DNA of 64,000 nucleotides from Roseiarcus sp963776665. Its GTDB lineage: Bacteria; Pseudomonadota; Alphaproteobacteria; Rhizobiales; Beijerinckiaceae. Of the stretch, positions 59,798 to 64,000 are shown piece after piece. Made by a program: the position numbers and the translations under genes. Below the pieces are notes generated by a model. The model saw nothing but the letters and a program-made list of their open reading frames with translations. It was not told the DNA's origin and searched no databases. The DNA lies in the NCBI GenBank assembly GCA_963776665.1, contig CAVZNQ010000042.1, positions 1-64,000 of the forward strand. The letters are read 5' to 3'. Position 1 is the stretch's first letter. Each line of letters opens with the position of its first letter.

Positions 59798-60406
59798 CTA
59801 CAGATACCGCTCCAGGTCCTTCGCCGCTTCCTCGGTCGGACGTTCGACATTGAACGCTTCGACGAACGCGCCGTTCTTGTCCATGAGATAGACGATCGAG
59901 CTGTGGTCCATCGAATAGTCGCCGTCGGCCTGCGGCGGCCCCTTGCGGGCGAATACCCTGAAGGTCTTTTCCGCCGCCTCGATTGCCTGCGGGCTGCCGG
60001 AAAGCCCAATGATCGCCGGATTGAAGCTGCTGACGTAGTCCTGCATGATCTTGGGCGTGTCGCGCTCCGGATCGACGGTGATAAACAGGGCAGGAATGGT
60101 CTTGTCGCCCATCTGATTCAAAACATCGGAGATGCGCGCGAGCTCGGTTGGACAGACGTCCGGGCAGTGGGTGTAACCGAAATAGACCAGGAACGGCCGG
60201 CCGCGAAGCGTCTCGTCGCTGACCGTCTTGCCGTCGCCGGCCTTTAGCGAGAAGGCGCCGCCGATCAGGGCGGCGCGCGGCCTTTCAGACCCGCTCATGA
60301 CTATGAATGCGGCGACGCCGAGGACGGCAATGGCCATCAGCGTCGCGATGGCGCGAAGCGCGAAAGCCCGCGATCGCGGCGCGTCTTCGGGTTCGATTGC
60401 CGGCAT
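59798..60406 (-). CDS. SCO1/SenC-type copper chaperone
   Basis: 202 residues from ATG 60406, preceded by GGAGG. One N-terminal membrane helix (RAIATLMAIAVLGVAAFIVM) anchors a thioredoxin-fold domain. Copper ligands CxxxC in YFGYTHCPDVCPTEL and a histidine in DYSMDHSSIVYLMD. Inserts or reduces the CuA centre of cytochrome oxidase; other members have redox roles. Divergent from the LysR gene. Confidence 0.93.
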   Translation of the reverse strand: MPAIEPEDAPRSRAFALRAIATLMAIAVLGVAAFIVMSGSERPRAALIGGAFSLKAGDGKTVSDETLRGRPFLVYFGYTHCPDVCPTELARISDVLNQMGDKTIPALFITVDPERDTPKIMQDYVSSFNPAIIGLSGSPQAIEAAEKTFRVFARKGPPQADGDYSMDHSSIVYLMDKNGAFVEAFNVERPTEEAAKDLERYL

Positions 60407-60550
60407 CTGGCCTCCGTTCGGCGTCGATCGAGCGCTTACATAGGCCTCAAACTGGGCGATCTCCAGACGTTCGCGGAGGGGAAGCCGATAGAAGCTCGCT
60501 ATTGACCTTGGCTTTGCCTGGCGCCACGAAAAGGATCTGGATAAGCCGCC

Positions 60551-61493
60551 ATGGTGTTCCGTCAACTTGAATATCTCGCAGCGCTGGCGCGCGAGAAGCA
60601 TTTCGGCCGCGCCGCGGAGGCCTGCCATGTGTCGCAGCCGACCCTATCGGCGGCGATCCGGCTGCTCGAAGACGATCTCGGGGCGCCGATCGTCGAGCGC
60701 GGCCATCGCTATGTCGGCCTGACGCCCCAGGGACAGGTGGCCCTTGATCACGCCCATCGGGTTCTCGCCGAAATCGAGAATTTGCGCCACGAACTCCACG
60801 AGATCGACAAGGGCCTCACCGGCCGCCTCCGGATCGGGGCGATTCCGACCGCGCTGCCGATCGTTTCTCAGCTCACCGGTCCATTCTACCAGCGTTTTCC
60901 TGGCGTTACGGTCGCCGTCTTTTCCATGAACAGTCAGGAAATCGATCGCGGGATCGAGGATTTCGAACTCGATGCCGGCCTCACCTATCTGGACGCCGAA
61001 CCGATCGGCCACGTCAAAACGAGGCCGATTTGCGTCGAGGAATATCTCTTCCTCACTCCGGCGGACCGGCCCGCTCGCGGGCCGGTCGCAGGTCGCCTGG
61101 CGCGAAGCCGCCGAGGCGCCTCTGTGCCTGCTGACCCCCGACATGCAGAACCGGCGCATCATCGACGGCGTATTCCGGTCGGTCGGGGCGAAGCCGGTCC
61201 CGGCGGTGGAGACCAACTCAATCTTCAACCTTGTGTCCCACGTCAGCGCCGGCCAATGGTCGGCGATTGTGCCCCGCCAGCTGTTGCGTTTCTTCGGCGT
61301 GCCGTCAGGCACGCAGGCCATCGAACTCGTCGAGCCGGTCACGCAACGCACCATCGGCCTCGTTATGAGCGACCGGGAGCCGCCCTCGCCGCTCGCGCGC
61401 AACCTGTTTGCGATGAAATTGCCCGTCGACGTCGCGGCGCTGATCCAGCCGCCGGAGCGGTTTGGAGCCGATGAAGGCAAAGCAGCTCGATAG
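60551..61493 (+). pseudogene. LysR-type regulator of the fds operon, frameshifted as written
   Basis: ATG 60551. The HTH is intact: MVFRQLEYLAALAREKHFGR, then AAEACHVSQPTLSAAIRLLE. The effector domain starts normally (GRLRIGAIPTALPIVSQLTG) but shifts at about 61071: an extra C in GACCGGCCCGCTC breaks the frame. The remainder reads in the next frame (AGRSQVAWREAAEAPLCLLT, then NRRIIDGVFRSVGAKPVPAV) to 61493. The extra base lies in a CCGGCCCG context next to a palindrome, where sequencing errors are common. With one base removed the protein has 313 residues. Position before fdsG indicates a formate dehydrogenase activator. Confidence 0.75.
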
Positions 61494-61578
61494 AGGTTGC
61501 CTATCGGCCCTTCCAAACGTTTAATTTGAACCTAGCTTTGCCCGGGCGCATGATTTGATCGAGTTCGGGAGGAATATC

Positions 61579-62061
61579 TTGTCTGGCCGAGCGGCTTTTG
61601 ATGTTGATCTGGCCCAAGCGCTTATCGACCGCAAGCGGACGCTGCCGGGCGCGACCCTGCCGATCCTGCATGATTTGCTGGAGCAATTCGGGTATATCGA
61701 CGACGCCGCCATCCCGCTGATCGCGGACGCGCTCAACATCTCGAGGGCCGAAACGCTCGGCGTCGTCAGCTTCTACCACGATTTCCGCCGTTCGCCGGTC
61801 GATGGCCGGGTCCTGAAGCTTTGCCGCGCCGAATCCTGTCAGGCCATGGGATGCGAAGATCTCGTGTCCCACCTCGCCGTCCGCCACGGCCTCACGGTCG
61901 ACGGCGCGGACGAAGGTTCGGGGATTCACGTCGAATCGATCTACTGCCTCGGCAACTGCGCTCTCTCTCCCGCCGCGCTCCTCGACGGTGAACCGGTCGG
62001 CCGTCTCGACCGCGATCGCCTCGACGCGATTGTCGCCGGCGCCGGGCGGAAGTCGCAATGA
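61579..62061 (+). CDS. fdsG: NAD-dependent formate dehydrogenase, gamma subunit
   Basis: 160 residues from TTG 61579, chosen because GGGAGGA lies six bases upstream; TTG 61555 is the other candidate. NuoE-like [2Fe-2S] thioredoxin fold: ALIDRKRTLPGATLPILHDL, then VSFYHDFRRSP; cluster ligands in LCRAESCQAMGC and SIYCLGNCALSP. Passes electrons from formate to the diaphorase unit. Overlaps fdsB by four bases. Confidence 0.93.
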   Translation: MSGRAAFDVDLAQALIDRKRTLPGATLPILHDLLEQFGYIDDAAIPLIADALNISRAETLGVVSFYHDFRRSPVDGRVLKLCRAESCQAMGCEDLVSHLAVRHGLTVDGADEGSGIHVESIYCLGNCALSPAALLDGEPVGRLDRDRLDAIVAGAGRKSQ

Positions 62062-63614
62062 GCGCGCGCGTCTTCGTCCCCGCCGATTCTTCGGCACTGT
62101 CGGTCGGCGCGGACGCCGTCGCGGGCGCGATCTTCGACGAGGCACGCCGCCGCGGCGTCGACATTACGATTGTGCGCACCGGATCGCGCGGCCTCTTTTG
62201 GCTCGAGCCGCTGATCGAGGTCGAAACCGCCGCCGGCCGCGTTGGTTATGGACCCGTGGCGCCGGACGAGGTCGTGCAGCTGTTCGAGTCCGGCTTCCTC
62301 AGCGGCGGCTCTCATCCCAAGGCGCTCGGGCGCGTCGATGACATCCCCTATCTCGCGCGCCAGCAGCGGCTAATTTTCGCCCGCTGCGGGCTCACCGATC
62401 CGTTGTCGATCGACGATTTCCGGCGTCATGGGGGGCTTCGCGGCCTCGAGCGCGCGTTGAGCCTCGGCGCCAAAGCGACGATCGAGGAGATTCTGGCCTC
62501 GGGACTGCGCGGGCGCGGCGGCGCGGGCTTTCCCACGGGCGTCAAATGGCGAACGACGGCCGGGATCGACGCCGAGCAAAAATACGTCGTCTGCAACGCC
62601 GACGAGGGCGATAGCGGCACCTTCGCCGACCGGATGCTGATGGAGGGTGACCCGTTCCTCTTGATCGAGGGCATGGCCATCGCCGCGCTCTCGGTCGGCG
62701 CGTCGAGGGGCTATGTCTACATCCGCTCCGAATATCCGCATGCCTTCGCGGTCTTTTCGCGTGCGATCGAGCGGGCGCGGGCGGCGGGACTTCTCGGCCC
62801 GAGCGTGCTCGGCTCCGGCCGCGCCTTCGATCTCGAGGCGAGGCTGGGCGCTGGCGCCTATATCTGCGGCGAGGAGACGTCGCTCCTGGAAAGCCTGGAG
62901 GGAAAGCGGGGCCAGATTCGCGTCAAGCCGCCGTTGCCGGCGATCGTGGGCCTGTTCGGCAAGCCGACCGTCGTCAACAACGTATTGAGCTTCGCTTCTG
63001 CGCCGTGGATCCTCGAGCACGGGGCCAAGGCCTATGCGGAATACGGCGCCGGCCGGTCGCTGGGATCGCAGCCGTTCCAGCTTGCCGGCAACGTCCGCCA
63101 TGGCGGGCTCGTCGAACTCGCCTTCGGCGCCACCTTGCGCGATCTCATCGAAGGCTTCGGCGGCGGCACGCGCACCGGCCGGCCGATCCGTGCGGTTCAG
63201 GTCGGCGGACCGCTCGGCGCCTATTTTCCCGCTTCGCTTCTCGACACGCCGCTCGACTACGAGTCGATGGCGGCCGCTAAGGGCATGCTGGGCCATGGCG
63301 GGATCGTGGTCTTCGACGACAGCGTCGATATGGCGCGCCAGGCCCGCTTCGCCTTCGATTTCTGCGCCAAGGAGAGCTGTGGCAAGTGCACGCCGTGCCG
63401 GATCGGCTCGACGCGCGGCGTGGAGACGGTCGACAAGATCATCGCCGGCCATGACCGCGAGCGGAACGTCCAGCTTCTGCGCGATCTTTGCGAAGTGATG
63501 ACCGACGGCTCGCTTTGCGCGCTCGGGGGGCTGACCCCACTACCCGTTGTCAGCGCGCTCGATCATTTCAGCGAGGATTTCGCCAGGGCGCCGGCGCGCG
63601 CGGCGGCGGAATAG
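62058..63614 (+). CDS. fdsB: NAD-dependent formate dehydrogenase, beta subunit
   Basis: 518 residues, NuoF-like with an N-terminal thioredoxin-like extension. NADH/FMN site: ASGLRGRGGAGFPTGVKWRT, NADEGDSGTFADRMLMEGDP and GAYICGEETSLLESLEGKRG. [4Fe-4S] ligands in the C-terminal KESCGKCTPCRIGSTRG. Reduces NAD with electrons from formate oxidation. ATG 62058 lies within the fdsG stop region, showing tight coupling. Confidence 0.95.
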   Translation: MSARVFVPADSSALSVGADAVAGAIFDEARRRGVDITIVRTGSRGLFWLEPLIEVETAAGRVGYGPVAPDEVVQLFESGFLSGGSHPKALGRVDDIPYLARQQRLIFARCGLTDPLSIDDFRRHGGLRGLERALSLGAKATIEEILASGLRGRGGAGFPTGVKWRTTAGIDAEQKYVVCNADEGDSGTFADRMLMEGDPFLLIEGMAIAALSVGASRGYVYIRSEYPHAFAVFSRAIERARAAGLLGPSVLGSGRAFDLEARLGAGAYICGEETSLLESLEGKRGQIRVKPPLPAIVGLFGKPTVVNNVLSFASAPWILEHGAKAYAEYGAGRSLGSQPFQLAGNVRHGGLVELAFGATLRDLIEGFGGGTRTGRPIRAVQVGGPLGAYFPASLLDTPLDYESMAAAKGMLGHGGIVVFDDSVDMARQARFAFDFCAKESCGKCTPCRIGSTRGVETVDKIIAGHDRERNVQLLRDLCEVMTDGSLCALGGLTPLPVVSALDHFSEDFARAPARAAAE

Positions 63615-63624
63615 GAGACCAAGT

Positions 63625-64000
63625 ATGGCGCTGTTGCAGGAACTGGATACCGGCACGCCGATCCGCACCGGCGAGCCGAGCGTCACGCTTACGATCGATG
63701 GGCGCAAGGTCAGCGTCCCTCCGGGGACGTCGGTGATGGCCGCCGCCGCCCTGATCGACAATCCGATCCCCAAACTGTGCGCGACCGACAATCTCGAGGC
63801 CTTCGGCTCGTGCCGCCTGTGCCTCGTCGAGATCGAGGGTCGGAAGGGGACTCCGGCCTCGTGCTCGACTCCGGCCGAGCAGGGCATGATCGTCCGCACG
63901 AAGACGCCGCGGCTCGAGCGGCTGCGGCGCGGGGTGATGGAGCTTTACATTTCCGACCATCCGCTCGACTGCCTCACCTGCAGCGCCAACGGCGACTGCG
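63625..64000 (+). CDS. fdsA: NAD-dependent formate dehydrogenase, alpha subunit (5' part)
   Basis: ATG 63625 behind GGAGA. The window contains the first 125 residues: an N-terminal [2Fe-2S] ferredoxin domain (LTIDGRKVSVPPGTSVMAAA, then CATDNLEAFGSCRLCLVEIE and ASCSTP) and the start of the HxxxCxxC cluster (SDHPLDCLTCSANGDC). The molybdenum or tungsten catalytic domain should follow beyond 64000. Last visible gene of the fdsGBA operon. Confidence 0.93.
   Translation, partial: MALLQELDTGTPIRTGEPSVTLTIDGRKVSVPPGTSVMAAAALIDNPIPKLCATDNLEAFGSCRLCLVEIEGRKGTPASCSTPAEQGMIVRTKTPRLERLRRGVMELYISDHPLDCLTCSANGDC

Overview
The window looks like a chromosome piece from an alphaproteobacterium of the Hyphomicrobiales, most likely a Methylocystis/Methylosinus-like methylotroph. 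This is inference: base composition is GC-rich, many small hypothetical genes belong to families I know from Rhizobiales, and the right edge starts an NAD-dependent formate dehydrogenase operon (fdsGBA), a usual last step of C1 oxidation. No taxonomic marker gene is present.

The left part (1 to about 24,320) is accessory DNA. It holds an IS5-type element with a broken transposase, a further IS5 fragment, an apparently intact IS3-family element, an IS66 fragment, a truncated second IS3 element, two copies of an FMN-reductase gene broken at different places, dispersed repeats, many very small secreted or single-helix membrane proteins, and a long series of genes with single-base frameshifts. 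Readable intact genes include a Crp/Fnr regulator, a CAP-domain lipoprotein, a secreted ClpP-like protein, a secreted 2H-phosphoesterase-like protein facing an ADP-ribosyltransferase-like protein, a 2OG-Fe(II) oxygenase, a zinc-ribbon protein, algH/yqgE (its stop codon lies in an IS end) and an XRE regulator. The region stops at the 3' end of a tRNA-Lys gene (24,324-24,399), the arrangement expected of a genomic island.

From tRNA-Lys to 64,000 the window is mostly conserved chromosome: ilvC; lemA with two TPM-domain genes; a D-Ala-D-Ala carboxypeptidase; nudC; an LprI-like protein; an aminotransferase; htpG; an FMN-dependent hydroxyacid dehydrogenase; bolA; a small conserved gene; purL; mutL; a pair of M16 peptidases; a VapBC-type toxin-antitoxin module with a visible operator; a WYL regulator; rsmD; rluB with a repeated, frameshifted tail; tadA; a MetE-like methyltransferase; aroQ between two palindromic repeats; an O-methyltransferase; cobT; a large transporter-like hybrid histidine kinase; a 3-methyladenine DNA glycosylase; leuD; a SCO protein; a frameshifted LysR regulator; and fdsG, fdsB and the start of fdsA.

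A second decayed patch lies at 38,378-39,717, between purL and mutL: a RidA-type gene split by foreign sequence, and a SnoaL-like gene with an internal 204-base duplication. I found no CRISPR array, no recognisable defence island, no integrase and no rRNA. The clearest unusual features are the density of one-base lesions in accessory genes, the two complementary broken FMN-reductase copies, a 21-base tandem repeat encoding lysine-rich heptads just behind the hybrid kinase, and the possible pairing of the ADP-ribosyltransferase-like and 2H-like genes.
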